From positions 41,801 to 105,800 of the forward strand of contig QCJR01000005.1 in the NCBI GenBank assembly GCA_003215895.1: 64,000 nucleotides of DNA, read 5' to 3'. The translations under genes and the position numbers were made by a program. Position 1 is the first letter of the stretch. The number at the start of each line of letters is the position of its first letter. Under the pieces are notes generated by a model, which saw only the letters and a program-made list of their open reading frames with translations, was not told the DNA's origin and searched no databases. The DNA is from Prochlorococcus sp. AG-409-D14 (GTDB lineage: Bacteria; Cyanobacteriota; Cyanobacteriia; PCC-6307; Cyanobiaceae). Below are positions 38,479-49,563 of the stretch, piece after piece.

Positions 38479-40134
38479 TCAATCTAAAAGAGGAGCTTCA
38501 AGAGTTCCAATAGATAAATTTGTATTACTAATAATTGGTGCTTGATCACTTCTTATTCTCTCAACCGCTAACAAATCTCTTTTAACCAATCCATCAATTG
38601 ATGAAATATAAGTATCAGTCATGATTTTTGGATATAAACCAATTCCAATAATGGGAACTAACAAGCAAGCAATAATGTAAATCTCTCTAGGTTCTGCATC
38701 TACCAACTTTGCTTTGGATATCAACTTGGCATTCTCTTTGCCGAAGAAAATTTCTCTGAGCATCGACAGTAAATAGATAGGTGTCAAAATGACTCCAATT
38801 GCTGCTAATGAAGCAACAACAATCCTAAATGGGAGTGTATAAACTTCATCAGTTACAAACCCCACAAAGACCATTAATTCTGAGATAAATCCACTCATTC
38901 CAGGTAAAGCAAGAGAAGCAAAAGCACATGCTGTCCATAAAGCAAACATAATCCTCATATTTTGACCAATACCACCCATCTCATCTAATTGAAGCGTGTG
39001 AGTTCTGTCGTAAGTTGCACCAACAAGGAAAAACAAACTTGCTCCTATTAAACCGTGGCTAACCATTTGCAACATTGCACCACTAGTTCCTAACGAACTA
39101 AAACTCCCAATACCTATCAAAACGAAACCCATATGACTTATTGAGCTATAAGCAATTTTTCTTTTTAAATTTCTTTGAGCAAAAGAAGTTAAGGCTGCAT
39201 AAATTATATTTACGACTCCCAGTACAATTAACAACGGAGCAAATTGGGCATGAGCATCAGGCAGCAATTGCGCGTTAAATCGTAGGAGAGCATATCCTCC
39301 CATTTTCAACAATATTCCTGCCAAAAGCATATGAACCGGAGCAGTGGCCTCTCCATGAGCATCTGGTAACCAAGTATGAAGAGGAACAATAGGAAGTTTG
39401 ACCCCAAACGCTATTAGCAATCCTGAATAACAAAGCAGTTGAAATCCCCTACCAAAGTCTTGCTGAGCCAAATGGGTATAACCGAAATCTGGTATTCCTC
39501 CTCCTTGAAAGAAACCCATAGCAAGACCAGCAAGGAGAATAAACAACGAGCTTCCTGCGGTATAGATAATAAATTTTGTCGCCGCATATTGCCTTTTCTT
39601 TCCGCCCCATATTGCAAGGAATAAATAAACTGGGAACAATTCCAATTCCCAAGCCAGAAAGAAAAGCAACATATCTTGAACAGCAAATACAGCTATCTGG
39701 CCACCATCCATTGCAAGAATTAAGAAGAAAAATAATTTTGGTTTATAGCTAACTGGCCATGCTGCCAAAACCGCAAGAGAAGTTATGAAACTCGTAAGCA
39801 ATATCAATGGCATTGACAAGCCATCTGCGCCCACAGACCAAGTCAATCCAAGATCTGGGAGCCAACTAACTTTTTCATACAATTGCAAGCCTTCTTGACT
39901 GGGGTCAAAACCTTTGAAGTAAGCAACAACAGTAATGAGAAAAGTAATTAAAGCAATTATGAGGGCATACCATCGAACTTCTTTCCCTTCCCCTTTATCT
40001 GGAATAAAAGGAACAATTAATGCACCAATAATAGGAAACAATATGGATAAACTTAACCAAGGGAAATCGGCTGAAATTGGCTCAGAAATTAGCATTGTTC
40101 CTAGATTCAAACTTGTATTGAGAGCGAATTCCAA
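38479..40134 (-). CDS. ndhD: NAD(P)H-quinone oxidoreductase subunit 4 (NdhD)
   Basis: An antiporter-like membrane subunit (NuoM family) of NDH-1 with about 14 helices. [78 protein letters not shown] and [20 protein letters not shown] are the conserved proton-channel stretches. At 551 residues it is full length. It is preceded by ndhF on the same strand with a 100-base gap. Which NDH-1 variant (L or M) it serves is not certain from sequence alone. Confidence 0.96.
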   Translation of the reverse strand: MEFALNTSLNLGTMLISEPISADFPWLSLSILFPIIGALIVPFIPDKGEGKEVRWYALIIALITFLITVVAYFKGFDPSQEGLQLYEKVSWLPDLGLTWSVGADGLSMPLILLTSFITSLAVLAAWPVSYKPKLFFFLILAMDGGQIAVFAVQDMLLFFLAWELELFPVYLFLAIWGGKKRQYAATKFIIYTAGSSLFILLAGLAMGFFQGGGIPDFGYTHLAQQDFGRGFQLLCYSGLLIAFGVKLPIVPLHTWLPDAHGEATAPVHMLLAGILLKMGGYALLRFNAQLLPDAHAQFAPLLIVLGVVNIIYAALTSFAQRNLKRKIAYSSISHMGFVLIGIGSFSSLGTSGAMLQMVSHGLIGASLFFLVGATYDRTHTLQLDEMGGIGQNMRIMFALWTACAFASLALPGMSGFISELMVFVGFVTDEVYTLPFRIVVASLAAIGVILTPIYLLSMLREIFFGKENAKLISKAKLVDAEPREIYIIACLLVPIIGIGLYPKIMTDTYISSIDGLVKRDLLAVERIRSDQAPIISNTNLSIGTLEAPLLD

Positions 40135-40234
40135 GACTCGAAATTAATCGCACTTTTTGAGTTTAGAAATTATGAGATTATTGGCACCCTCTAGATAGGG
40201 GATGAAACACACACCTAAAAAAATTATGTAAAAA

Positions 40235-42241
40235 TCATGTTCCTACAACTCCAAAAAGTGCAACTAGAGCAATCACACCTCCAAAAACAATCAATGCGTA
40301 AAATTGTGCTCTCCCTGTTTCAAAATATTTGAGTCCTTCTCCACTACCAAGAGTCAATAATCCAGTCAAATTTACTACTCCATCAACTACTTTTGCATCA
40401 ACTTCAAGTACTTCTCTTGCGAGTTTTCTACTACCTTTAACAAAAATTTTCTCATTTACGTCATCTAGGTACCATTTATTTTGAAGAAATGAATTTAATT
40501 GAGGGTACTTCTTGGATAGAGAAACACCCAGATCCAGTCTTTTTAAATAATAAGTTAAAACTGCCAAGAATATACCTGTAGATGAAATAGCTACAGAGGC
40601 TATTGCAAGTGGAAGAAATTCTCCCCAACTAAACTTTTCTGCTACTTCAATAGCCTCAGCTGGGTCTAACAAGTTTACAAAAAGACTGTTCCAAGGAACT
40701 CCTACAAAGCCAATTAAGACAGAAGGAATTGCCAAAACTGCCAAGGGAAATGTCATTGGCCATGCAGATTCATGTATCTTGCCAACTTCGTGGTCTTCAT
40801 GCTCTTCATTTTTTTCTTTACCTGCTAATGCGAGCAAAGAAAACTGCAACTCTTGATTTTCGCCTCGAAAATCTCCCTCAAAAGTGAGAAAATAAAGTCT
40901 AAACATATAGAAAGCTGTCATTCCTGCCGTTAAAAAACCAATAAACCAAAGAATTGGAAAACTATTAAATGCTTGACCTAAAATTTCATCTTTACTCCAA
41001 AAGCCTGCGAGAGGTGGAATACCACTGATAGCAATACAACCAATGAAAAAAGTTATTGCCGTAATAGGCATTTTTTTACGGAGACCTCCCATTAATCGCA
41101 TATCTTGAGCAAGGATTGGTTCATGACCAACCACCTCCTCCATGGCATGAATAACTGAGCCTGAGCCAAGGAATAGCATGGCCTTAAAACAAGCGTGAGT
41201 AACCAGATGGAACATTCCTGCAACTGGTGCTCCACATCCCATTGCAAGCATCATGTATCCAAGTTGAGAAACTGTGCTGTAAGCCAAACCTTTTTTCAAA
41301 TCCATTTGAGTCAAAGCGATCGATGCCCCTAAGAAACAGGTAATAGTTCCAATAATTGCTATAAATAATCCAACAAAAGGGAACTGGCTAAATAAAGGAT
41401 CAAGCCTAGCGACTAAAAAAACACCAGCTGCAACCATTGTCGCAGCATGAATCAGAGCAGATATTGGTGTTGGACCTTCCATGGCATCAGGCAACCAAAC
41501 ATGAAGAGGAAATTGTGCAGACTTAGCCATTGGTCCCATAAAAACGAGGATGCAAAGCGTCAAAGCTGCCCAAATTGGTACTGTCCCAGAGCTAACTGCC
41601 TCTGATAAGCCTTCAGCGATTCCATGAAAATCAAAACTACCTGTTGCCCAAAAAAGACCCAAAATCCCAAGCAATAAGCCAAAATCTCCAACTCTATTTA
41701 CAATAAAAGCCTTTTGAGCAGCATGCGCGGCACCATCTCTGTCATACCAAAAGCCAACGAGTAAATATGAACACATCCCAACCAATTCCCAAAAAACGTA
41801 GATTTCAAGCAAATTTGGACTAACAATGAGCCCAAGCATTGAACTGCTGAATAAAGCTAGATAAGTAAAAAAACGAACATAACCAGGGTCATGTGCCATA
41901 TATCCATGGGAATAAACCATTACCAAGAGGGCAATTGTCGTTACCAGAGCAAGCATGACTGATGCTAGAGGATCAATCACGTATCCCATTGGCAACTCAA
42001 AAGAGCCTGCACTTGCCCATATGAATAAATGTTCAACTGGAGGCTTACCTGAGAGTTGCTCAGCCAATACTGCGTAGCTAATAAATGCAGAAGCACCTAC
42101 TGAAGTTAAAAGAGTTATCGCAACGGGTTTCCTTGAACGATTAAAAAGATCATTAAAACTAATTAATCCCAAACCAATCAAAACTGCTCCACAAAGAGGA
42201 AGAAGTGGAATTAACCAAGCGAAGTCTGCAGCCGAATACAT
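40235..42241 (-). CDS. ndhF: NAD(P)H-quinone oxidoreductase subunit 5 (NdhF)
   Basis: The largest antiporter-like subunit (NuoL family), 668 residues, including the C-terminal part that forms the long lateral helix. LLEIYVFWELVGMCSYLLVGFWYDRDGAAHAAQKAFIVNRVGDFGLLLGILG, SAQFPLHVWLPDAMEGPTPISALIHAATMVAAGVFLVARL and DLKKGLAYSTVSQLGYMMLAMG are diagnostic. It ends 100 bases before ndhD. Upstream, 25 bases away, is the Z-ISO-like gene on the same strand. Confidence 0.97.
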   Translation of the reverse strand: MYSAADFAWLIPLLPLCGAVLIGLGLISFNDLFNRSRKPVAITLLTSVGASAFISYAVLAEQLSGKPPVEHLFIWASAGSFELPMGYVIDPLASVMLALVTTIALLVMVYSHGYMAHDPGYVRFFTYLALFSSSMLGLIVSPNLLEIYVFWELVGMCSYLLVGFWYDRDGAAHAAQKAFIVNRVGDFGLLLGILGLFWATGSFDFHGIAEGLSEAVSSGTVPIWAALTLCILVFMGPMAKSAQFPLHVWLPDAMEGPTPISALIHAATMVAAGVFLVARLDPLFSQFPFVGLFIAIIGTITCFLGASIALTQMDLKKGLAYSTVSQLGYMMLAMGCGAPVAGMFHLVTHACFKAMLFLGSGSVIHAMEEVVGHEPILAQDMRLMGGLRKKMPITAITFFIGCIAISGIPPLAGFWSKDEILGQAFNSFPILWFIGFLTAGMTAFYMFRLYFLTFEGDFRGENQELQFSLLALAGKEKNEEHEDHEVGKIHESAWPMTFPLAVLAIPSVLIGFVGVPWNSLFVNLLDPAEAIEVAEKFSWGEFLPLAIASVAISSTGIFLAVLTYYLKRLDLGVSLSKKYPQLNSFLQNKWYLDDVNEKIFVKGSRKLAREVLEVDAKVVDGVVNLTGLLTLGSGEGLKYFETGRAQFYALIVFGGVIALVALFGVVGT

Positions 42242-42266
42242 CCAGCTAAATCATATTGAGATAAGT

Positions 42267-43013
42267 TTAGGCAATTCTTGCAAGTAATTCAGTTAAATCA
42301 AAAGAGAGAAATCTCTGTGCTCCAATAGAAATAAATTGATGTGACCACCAGAAAAAAAACACTGCAATGAGAATCCCCATTTGAGAGGGCCTAAGAAATT
42401 CTTTTATTTGTAATTTTTGTCGTCCATCCAACACAGCCAAGAAAGGGACAACTGATGTTTTTTTCTTAATTTCCTCAAATTCTTTGCCGAATTTGAGAGT
42501 AAGTCTTCTATCACCATGCCAGATAGCGAATAAATGATGAGCAATTAACCCCAAGCAAGTTACCAGAGTAAAACTTGTGCCTATCCAAAGTAAATGTGCA
42601 AAACACCAAATAATTTGTCCAATTGCCTGAGGATGGCGAGTGACTCTAATAATCCCTGAAGCATAAATTCTAACTTTGGGCTTCAGGACAGCAGGTATTT
42701 CTAAAAGGTTATAAGTAGCTGGATATAAAAAAAGAAAACTAATTGCACTCAATATCCAAATCACAGGAATTAATTCGCTTATCCCTTGAATATTCCAAAA
42801 TCTAACTCCATCGTAACGATGAGAAATAAAATAACCAATCAAAATTACAGCTGAGGGAATACTTGCAAAAGCAAATATCAATCTCCATGCTCTTGCACCA
42901 ATCACACTTTCCGCCTTGGGCCTTAAAGCCGCTCCTCCACTATGAATAACTGCAAAACAAAATAAAAGTAAGATCATCACAAAACTTGAACTATGAGTAT
43001 CTGAAAATGCCAT
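42267..43013 (-). CDS. 15-cis-zeta-carotene isomerase-like protein (Z-ISO/NnrU family)
   Basis: A heme-type membrane protein of the NnrU/Z-ISO family, 248 residues with about six membrane segments. YDGVRFWNIQGI, LFLYPATYNLLEIPAV, IIRVTRHPQAIGQIIWCFAHLLWIG and GLIAHHLFAIWHGDRRLTLKFG(K)EFEEIKKKTSVVPF correspond closely to plant Z-ISO as I remember it, including the heme-ligand histidines. Z-ISO isomerises the 15-cis bond of zeta-carotene between the two desaturase steps. crtP and crtB lie 2-4 kb away, which fits. Confidence 0.82.
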   Translation of the reverse strand: MAFSDTHSSSFVMILLLFCFAVIHSGGAALRPKAESVIGARAWRLIFAFASIPSAVILIGYFISHRYDGVRFWNIQGISELIPVIWILSAISFLFLYPATYNLLEIPAVLKPKVRIYASGIIRVTRHPQAIGQIIWCFAHLLWIGTSFTLVTCLGLIAHHLFAIWHGDRRLTLKFGKEFEEIKKKTSVVPFLAVLDGRQKLQIKEFLRPSQMGILIAVFFFWWSHQFISIGAQRFLSFDLTELLARIA

Positions 43014-43103
43014 TAGCCCTATAAAAAGCCTCTTAATAAATTATTAGATCCATACCGGATCAACAGTTGGTGTTGTTTTTCCCTACATTTTATTTTAATA
43101 GCT

Positions 43104-43127
43104 GCCATGAAGGCCTGCCACCATGGC
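43104..43127. repeat. Inverted repeat across the rbcR start codon
   Basis: GCCATG and CATGGC flank 12 bases (aaggcctgccac), and the right arm includes the rbcR ATG at 43123. The segment is far more GC-rich than its surroundings. It could form a small mRNA hairpin masking the start. The arms are only six bases, so chance is possible. Confidence 0.3.
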
Positions 43128-44073
43128 CGAGATACCATTCACTCTTGATCAACTAAGAATCCTCAAAGCAATTGTTGATGAGGGGAGCTTTAAAAAAGCT
43201 GCTGACAGCCTCTTTGTTACTCAACCAGCTGTAAGCTTGCAAGTGCAAAATCTGGAAAAGCAACTAGAAATTGCCATATTCGACAGAGGTGGTAGAAAAG
43301 CCCAACTGACAGAAGCAGGAAAACTTCTTCTAAATTACTGCGAAAAAATATTAGGGGAATGCCAAGAGACTTGCAAAGCAATTGAAGACTTAAACAATCT
43401 AAAAGGAGGATCCATAATTATTGGAGCCAGCCAAACTACTGGTACTTACCTGATGCCAAGGATGATTGGGCTTTTTAGACAAAAGTATCCAGAAGTTTCA
43501 GTCCAACTTCAAATTCATAGCACTAGAAGAACAGGATGGAGTGTTGCAAATGGCCAGATAGATATTGCAATTATTGGAGGTCAACTGCCATTAGAATTAA
43601 ATGATTCATTACAAGTAATTCCTTTTGCGACTGATGAGTTAGCTCTTGTTTTACCTACTAATCATCCATTAGCAAAGTCAAAAGAACTCACAAAAGAAGA
43701 TTTATATAGCCTAAGATTTATTACCTTAGATAATCAATCAACTACAAGAAAAGTCGTTGATCAATTATTATCTTCTTCAGGATTAGACGTCCAGAGATTA
43801 CATATAGAGATGGAATTAAATTCTCTTGAAGCCATCAAGAATGCAGTTCAATCCGCACTAGGAGCTGCTTTTCTCCCAGTAGTATCAATTGAAAGAGAAC
43901 TTTCAGGTAGAAGTATTCACAGAGCAATTGTTGCAGATCTAGAAGTCAAAAGAGAATTAAAAGTAATCACTAATCCTGGCAGATATTCATCTAGAGCTGC
44001 CGAAGCATTCACACAAGATATCTTACCTTTATTTGCTAGTTCATTTTCTCCACTGTTTAATGCTCAAATTTAG
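43123..44073 (+). CDS. rbcR: LysR-type regulator RbcR (Ycf30)
   Basis: A 316-residue LysR-type transcription factor. The N-terminal winged helix reads [43 protein letters not shown], and the effector domain starts [24 protein letters not shown]. This is very like Ycf30/RbcR, known to control RuBisCO and carbon-uptake genes. NdhR/CmpR are close relatives, so the exact target set is inferred. It is divergent from the Z-ISO/ndhF/ndhD run and overlaps the DUF3172 gene end by four bases. Confidence 0.9.
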   Translation: MAEIPFTLDQLRILKAIVDEGSFKKAADSLFVTQPAVSLQVQNLEKQLEIAIFDRGGRKAQLTEAGKLLLNYCEKILGECQETCKAIEDLNNLKGGSIIIGASQTTGTYLMPRMIGLFRQKYPEVSVQLQIHSTRRTGWSVANGQIDIAIIGGQLPLELNDSLQVIPFATDELALVLPTNHPLAKSKELTKEDLYSLRFITLDNQSTTRKVVDQLLSSSGLDVQRLHIEMELNSLEAIKNAVQSALGAAFLPVVSIERELSGRSIHRAIVADLEVKRELKVITNPGRYSSRAAEAFTQDILPLFASSFSPLFNAQI

Positions 44074-44726
44074 AACTGTATAGCTTCTTTATTGATACCT
44101 ACAGCATCTTCTTCAGCACCTTTAATTATAAATTTATTTTCATTAACATCTGCTTGATATACACAACGAACAATTGGTTGGTCCCTAATTGAGCCAATGT
44201 AAGCGAATGTATTCATTCTCTGCTTGCACTCTCTAACATCTTCATTATTTATTGCTCCTTGCTTTTGCAAGACAGTCCAATTTTCTCTTCTAATGACACA
44301 ACCTGGTTGAAGAGCAGGTTGCGTCACAAAGCTTGTAGAGGGGTTTAGGGTCGTATACATTTCAACATCGATAACAAATGCGCTTGCACCGTATTGCCTA
44401 CAAAAGTCTGGGTCGGGAACAGCCATATCCAACTGTTGCTGACTTGCAATATTTCCCTGTCCACCAGAAGTTGTACTTGTGATAAGGCTGCCAATGCCAA
44501 CACCAATCACTAAAACTCCAGCTAAAATAGCAACTGAGTTAGGATTGATTTTTATACCGCCTCCTCCATCTGAAGGGCCTGAGGGTTTAAATCGACTGCC
44601 TCTAGATTCATATTGGTCTCTGATATTTGAATCTTGTCTTGCATTAAATCTATTACCATCCTGTCTTCTGGCCAGATCTGCTCTTCTTCGAGATGATGGT
44701 CTCCGACCATAAGGACCTTGATTCAT
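44070..44726 (-). CDS. DUF3172 family membrane protein
   Basis: 218 residues. The first 65 are Arg-, Ser- and Gly-rich and probably disordered. A single membrane helix follows ([21 protein letters not shown]), and then a conserved domain [49 protein letters not shown]. This domain matches DUF3172, found in cyanobacteria and plastid-bearing organisms, with no known function. Its start overlaps the ndhM stop by four bases, so the two are translationally coupled. Confidence 0.83.
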   Translation of the reverse strand: MNQGPYGRRPSSRRRADLARRQDGNRFNARQDSNIRDQYESRGSRFKPSGPSDGGGGIKINPNSVAILAGVLVIGVGIGSLITSTTSGGQGNIASQQQLDMAVPDPDFCRQYGASAFVIDVEMYTTLNPSTSFVTQPALQPGCVIRRENWTVLQKQGAINNEDVRECKQRMNTFAYIGSIRDQPIVRCVYQADVNENKFIIKGAEEDAVGINKEAIQF

Positions 44727-45070
44727 AATAATTCTTGAGTTCGAGGTAATCCCATTGAATAGTTCATTACCCTGCTATCTGGGTTATAACTGAGTTCTCC
44801 TTCTTTCAACAACTTTCGAATAAAATCTTCAAGCAAAGATCCTATTTTTCTCAAGCTGTAATCGCTCAATTCATCATCCGCTTTGGAGTCCACTAATTCA
44901 CGAAAATAATCTTGCACCTTTTTGATAGATTTATCGCTCCATATAAATTCATTATCGGGATCAATATCTAAAGTCAAATGTCCATTATCTAAAATTAAAT
45001 CGTTATTTTCGACCACTGCAGTAAATATTCTTATGTGTCTAGTTGTGCATTTAAGAATGGTATCGCTCAT
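44723..45070 (-). CDS. ndhM: NAD(P)H-quinone oxidoreductase subunit M
   Basis: A small soluble subunit specific to cyanobacterial and chloroplast NDH-1, on the peripheral arm. [40 protein letters not shown] and [26 protein letters not shown] are diagnostic. The 115 residues fit. It is divergent from crtP, with 104 bases between the starts. It overlaps the downstream DUF3172 gene by four bases. Confidence 0.95.
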   Translation of the reverse strand: MSDTILKCTTRHIRIFTAVVENNDLILDNGHLTLDIDPDNEFIWSDKSIKKVQDYFRELVDSKADDELSDYSLRKIGSLLEDFIRKLLKEGELSYNPDSRVMNYSMGLPRTQELL

Positions 45071-45112
45071 GAATTTAAAACAACAAACCGAAATATATAC
45101 TGCAAATTTAAC

Positions 45113-45136
45113 GACCTTACCCCTTGTTGGGTGGTC
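45113..45136. promoter_or_regulatory. Hairpin between ndhM and crtP
   Basis: GACC-tt-ACCC-cttgtt-GGGT-GGTC: eight paired bases with a two-base bulge and a six-base loop, GC-rich in an AT-rich spacer. It lies 39 bases upstream of the crtP ATG and 43 bases from the ndhM start. It may be a leader structure in one of the two divergent mRNAs or a regulator-binding site. There is no T-run, so it is not a terminator. Confidence 0.45.
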
Positions 45137-45156
45137 TTAATCACTAAAGTTGTTAA

Positions 45157-46563
<1,407 letters not shown>

Positions 46564-46583
46564 ACTTAATGTATCTATCAAAA

Positions 46584-46601
46584 GCAATTTTTTTAAATTG
46601 C
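46584..46601. repeat. Short inverted repeat in the crtP-crtB spacer
   Basis: GCAATTT-TTTT-AAATTGC: two perfect seven-base arms, AT-rich, 20 bases after the crtP stop. No T-run follows the right arm, so it would be a weak terminator at best. It could stabilise the crtP 3' end or mean nothing. Confidence 0.25.
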
Positions 46602-46647
46602 AATTGAGCAGCTTAATGCACACCAAAAAAACTACAAACTTCTAATT

Positions 46648-47586
46648 TTGTCGCAGCCTTCTTTGAATTTAGAGGATGCCTACGAGGCTTGCAGAAAAGA
46701 AACTGCACAATGGGCTAAGACCTTCTACCTTGGCACCATGTTGCTGCCCCCAGCTAAACGCAGAGCAATCTGGGCTATTTATGTTTGGTGCCGTAGAACA
46801 GATGAGCTAATGGACAGCCCTGAAGCTCAAAAAAAATCTAGAGATGAGTTATCAGATCGATTGAATAAATGGGAAGAAAAAACAAAAAATATTTTTGCGG
46901 GTAATACAGAAGATGATATTGATGCAGTCCTCGCCGATACTCTTCAAAAGTTTCCTCAATCTATTCAGCCTTATATCGACATGATTGAAGGCCAAAGAAT
47001 GGATTTAGATAAAACTAGATATAAAACCTTTGAAGAACTTGAACTCTACTGTTATCGAGTCGCTGGAACGGTTGGTTTGATGACTCAAGGTGTAATAGGA
47101 ATCGATACTGCGTATACGTCCAATCCAAATTTTCCTTCTCCTGACACTTCAAAAGCGGCTATTGCTTTAGGAATTGCGAATCAATTAACCAATATTCTCA
47201 GAGATGTTGGAGAAGATAGAGAGAGAGGAAGAATTTATTTGCCATTAGAGGATTTGGAAAAATTTAATTACACCGAAGAAGATCTGATGAACGGAAAAAT
47301 TAACGAGAACTGGAGAGAGTTAATGTCTTTTCAATTAGCCAGAGCAAGAGATTGGTTCCTGAAATCTGAAGAAGGTATCAAATGGCTCTCAATAGATGCA
47401 AGATGGCCGATCTGGACTTCACTAAGACTCTATAGCGGAATATTAAATTCCATTGAAAAACTTGATTATGATGTCTTCAATAATCGTGCATACGTAAAGG
47501 GATGGGTGAAAGCTTTAAACCTACCCATCTCCTATCTGATAACTATCAAAGATGAAAAATATAAACTTAAAACCCTAATTCCCTGA
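46648..47586 (+). CDS. crtB: Phytoene synthase
   Basis: Condenses two geranylgeranyl-PP molecules to phytoene, the first committed carotenoid step. The two Asp-rich regions are visible: VWCRRTDELMDSPEA and ANQLTNILRDVGEDRERGRIYLPLEDL. YCYRVAGTVGLM is also conserved. The 312 residues fit. The start is TTG 46648; the SLNLEDAYEACRKETAQWAKTFYLG block is conserved from close to this start. It is downstream of crtP. Confidence 0.96.
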   Translation: MSQPSLNLEDAYEACRKETAQWAKTFYLGTMLLPPAKRRAIWAIYVWCRRTDELMDSPEAQKKSRDELSDRLNKWEEKTKNIFAGNTEDDIDAVLADTLQKFPQSIQPYIDMIEGQRMDLDKTRYKTFEELELYCYRVAGTVGLMTQGVIGIDTAYTSNPNFPSPDTSKAAIALGIANQLTNILRDVGEDRERGRIYLPLEDLEKFNYTEEDLMNGKINENWRELMSFQLARARDWFLKSEEGIKWLSIDARWPIWTSLRLYSGILNSIEKLDYDVFNNRAYVKGWVKALNLPISYLITIKDEKYKLKTLIP

Positions 47587-47590
47587 AGAT

Positions 47591-48022
47591 TTATACAGGA
47601 GTTTTTTGATTAGCTAAAAGATCCTTTAATTTTGATAGTTCACCAGCCCATCTTGGATCTGGAGCCTCTTTAATTGGCGCATCGCTATGTACAACTTTCT
47701 TAACATCTTTTCGAGTAGAACCTTTATTACCATTGTTAGAATTGGCTGCTCTTCTTGAGCTGCCAGAATTTGAATCTTTACGCTCAGAACGCTCAACTCT
47801 CAATTTATTGCCATTAAATTCATGTCCATTTAATTTTTCAATAAGCTCATTTGCAACATTTTCATTTTTGATATTAGCGAAACCAAATCCCCTACAAGCC
47901 TTGGTATCTCTATCGAAAACAGCTTTAAATTTGATGCCATCTCCGATAGATGCTAGTAGGGCTTCAAGTTCTTTAACATTGACATTCTGCGGCAAATTAC
48001 CGATGTAAAGACGAACACTCAT
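47591..48022 (-). CDS. RNA-binding protein (single RRM)
   Basis: A cyanobacterial Rbp-type protein: one RRM with RNP2 (LYIGNL, near residue 4) and RNP1 (RGFGFANI, near residue 44), 143 residues. Unlike classical cold-induced Rbp proteins, the tail is not glycine-rich but Ser/Asn/Lys-rich and ends KEAPDPRWAGELSKLKDLLANQK. It probably binds mRNA, and some relatives target mRNAs to the thylakoid. It ends four bases from the convergent crtB. Confidence 0.92.
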   Translation of the reverse strand: MSVRLYIGNLPQNVNVKELEALLASIGDGIKFKAVFDRDTKACRGFGFANIKNENVANELIEKLNGHEFNGNKLRVERSERKDSNSGSSRRAANSNNGNKGSTRKDVKKVVHSDAPIKEAPDPRWAGELSKLKDLLANQKTPV

Positions 48023-48088
48023 TTAGAAAAAAGGGGATAAGAATAAGACGGCATTCGGCCGAGATTAATTTGATTTGTGTGTAGTTAA

Positions 48089-49282
48089 TCACAAAAAGGG
48101 TGCATTCTCTAGGGTCCATTTACGAGCGACCTCCAAAGCCTCTTTATCTGAACAAAATCTTCCATAAGCTTTTTCCTTTGAAAGGTGCCTAATAAGTTCT
48201 CCCAAGAGAGGGCCTGAAGGGATCCTAAAATTTTTTTTAAGCAAATGGCCATTCAAAGGAGATGAAGGGTGAAACAGAGGGTCAGAGGAGTCTTTCCACC
48301 GTTTCAACCATTTAGATGTATATTTATCTTTCAAGAAAAGAATGAAAGCCGGCAAATCCTCCTCCAAATCAATATGAAGTTGAAATCTTTCATCCTCGGA
48401 AAGATTATCTAAACCTAAATTATTAATTTTATGAACCCAAAATCTAAGTTTCTTACATCTTTTGATTTCATTTTTACTAAAAGTCAATTCTGATAAGCTC
48501 ACATCACTAAGTAAATATATTAATTTAGCTAAAGCCATTCCTGGAAAAGTCATATTAGAATAAATATCTTTTCGTTTTAGCTCAATATATGGAAGATTAT
48601 TCTCATTCCATTTGTTTAGTAATTGTAGTTCTAAATATGTTTCCCAAATTGAAGAATTCCATTTTGAATGAATTATTTTTAAGATCTCCATTTTTATCCT
48701 TTCAGGTGCAACATTACTTAATTTATCTACATTGTTTTTTAGAAAACTTTTAGTTTTTTTATCTAACTTAAAATCCAATTCACACATTAATCGAAAACCT
48801 CTAAGAATCCTCAAAGGGTCATCAAGTAAGTTTTTTTCACTTATTGCAACAATTTCCCTTCTTTTTAAATCATCCATTCCTCCAGTCGGGTCAAAAATCT
48901 CTGGCTTTTTTTTAAGCCTTAAAGCAATTGCATTAATTCGAAAATCTCGTCTTAATAAATCTTCTGTAAGATTTTCTCCAACTTGTCTAGCAAAATCTAA
49001 AGTCCATCCATTAATAACTAATCTAGCGATATCTCTATTCTCATCAAGCTTTATAAAAGTGGCACTAATCTTTTTAGATAAATTTTCGCTGAACTTAATG
49101 GCATTCTTTGGTATAACAAAATCCAAATCGGGTTTTTGACTCAATTTTTTCAACAATCCATCTCTAACAGAACCGCCCACTAAGGCACTTCCATGAGGCA
49201 AATCATCAATGGATATTGGCCAATCTTTTGGGTTTAAATCTCCAAAAAGATCATTTGATAGTAATGTGTCCTTACTTATCAA
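48089..49282 (-). CDS. tRNA nucleotidyltransferase/poly(A) polymerase family protein
   Basis: A class II nucleotidyltransferase of 397 residues. The head domain shows GSALVGGSVRDGLLKK, then the metal-binding DLDFVIP, and RRDFRINAIALRL with IFDPTGGMDDLKRREI. Such proteins add CCA, or parts of it, to tRNA 3' ends; some add poly(A). Which activity this one has is not decided by sequence. The track start is TTG 49282. It is divergent from ycf34 with 29 bases between the starts. Confidence 0.9.
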   Translation of the reverse strand: MISKDTLLSNDLFGDLNPKDWPISIDDLPHGSALVGGSVRDGLLKKLSQKPDLDFVIPKNAIKFSENLSKKISATFIKLDENRDIARLVINGWTLDFARQVGENLTEDLLRRDFRINAIALRLKKKPEIFDPTGGMDDLKRREIVAISEKNLLDDPLRILRGFRLMCELDFKLDKKTKSFLKNNVDKLSNVAPERIKMEILKIIHSKWNSSIWETYLELQLLNKWNENNLPYIELKRKDIYSNMTFPGMALAKLIYLLSDVSLSELTFSKNEIKRCKKLRFWVHKINNLGLDNLSEDERFQLHIDLEEDLPAFILFLKDKYTSKWLKRWKDSSDPLFHPSSPLNGHLLKKNFRIPSGPLLGELIRHLSKEKAYGRFCSDKEALEVARKWTLENAPFL

Positions 49283-49311
49283 AATGACACCTAGATTTTT
49301 CTTGAATAGTT

Positions 49312-49563
49312 ATGTGCATCTGTGTTGATTGTGCTTGGGTTGATAGATGTAAGACCTACTACAAAGTTGAAGAAAACCATCAAGTCCCACACCTCGCTAA
49401 AAATCCAGATTTTCAAGGCAATAACCCAAAAATACATATCAATATTTTTGATATGCCTGATAACAAGACAGGTATAGAATGGGATGTAAGAGGATGCGAT
49501 AGTTTCAAACTTGATCAAGGGAAATGGAGCAGGCTACGGCCAGGAGAAGAAATTCCAAAATAA
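49312..49563 (+). CDS. ycf34: Ycf34 family protein
   Basis: An 83-residue protein with cysteines in MCICVDCAWVDRCKTYY and a later DVRGCDSF. Ycf34 binds an Fe-S cluster and is linked to the photosynthetic apparatus in cyanobacteria. NPKIHINIFDMP and GIEWDVRGCDSFKLDQGKWSRLRPGEEIP are the family's conserved parts. The cysteines at the N-terminus plus the central one would ligate the cluster. It overlaps or nearly abuts tsaB. Confidence 0.9.
   Translation: MCICVDCAWVDRCKTYYKVEENHQVPHLAKNPDFQGNNPKIHINIFDMPDNKTGIEWDVRGCDSFKLDQGKWSRLRPGEEIPK

Noticed and set aside
39414-39686. 90-aa minus-strand ORF and other short ORFs within ndhD
   Set aside because: They are out-of-frame shadows of the well-conserved ndhD.
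40190-40203. Weak hairpin CCCT-CTAGAT-AGGG between ndhF and ndhD as terminator
   Set aside because: The stem has only four base pairs and no T-run; ndhF and ndhD may still be co-transcribed.
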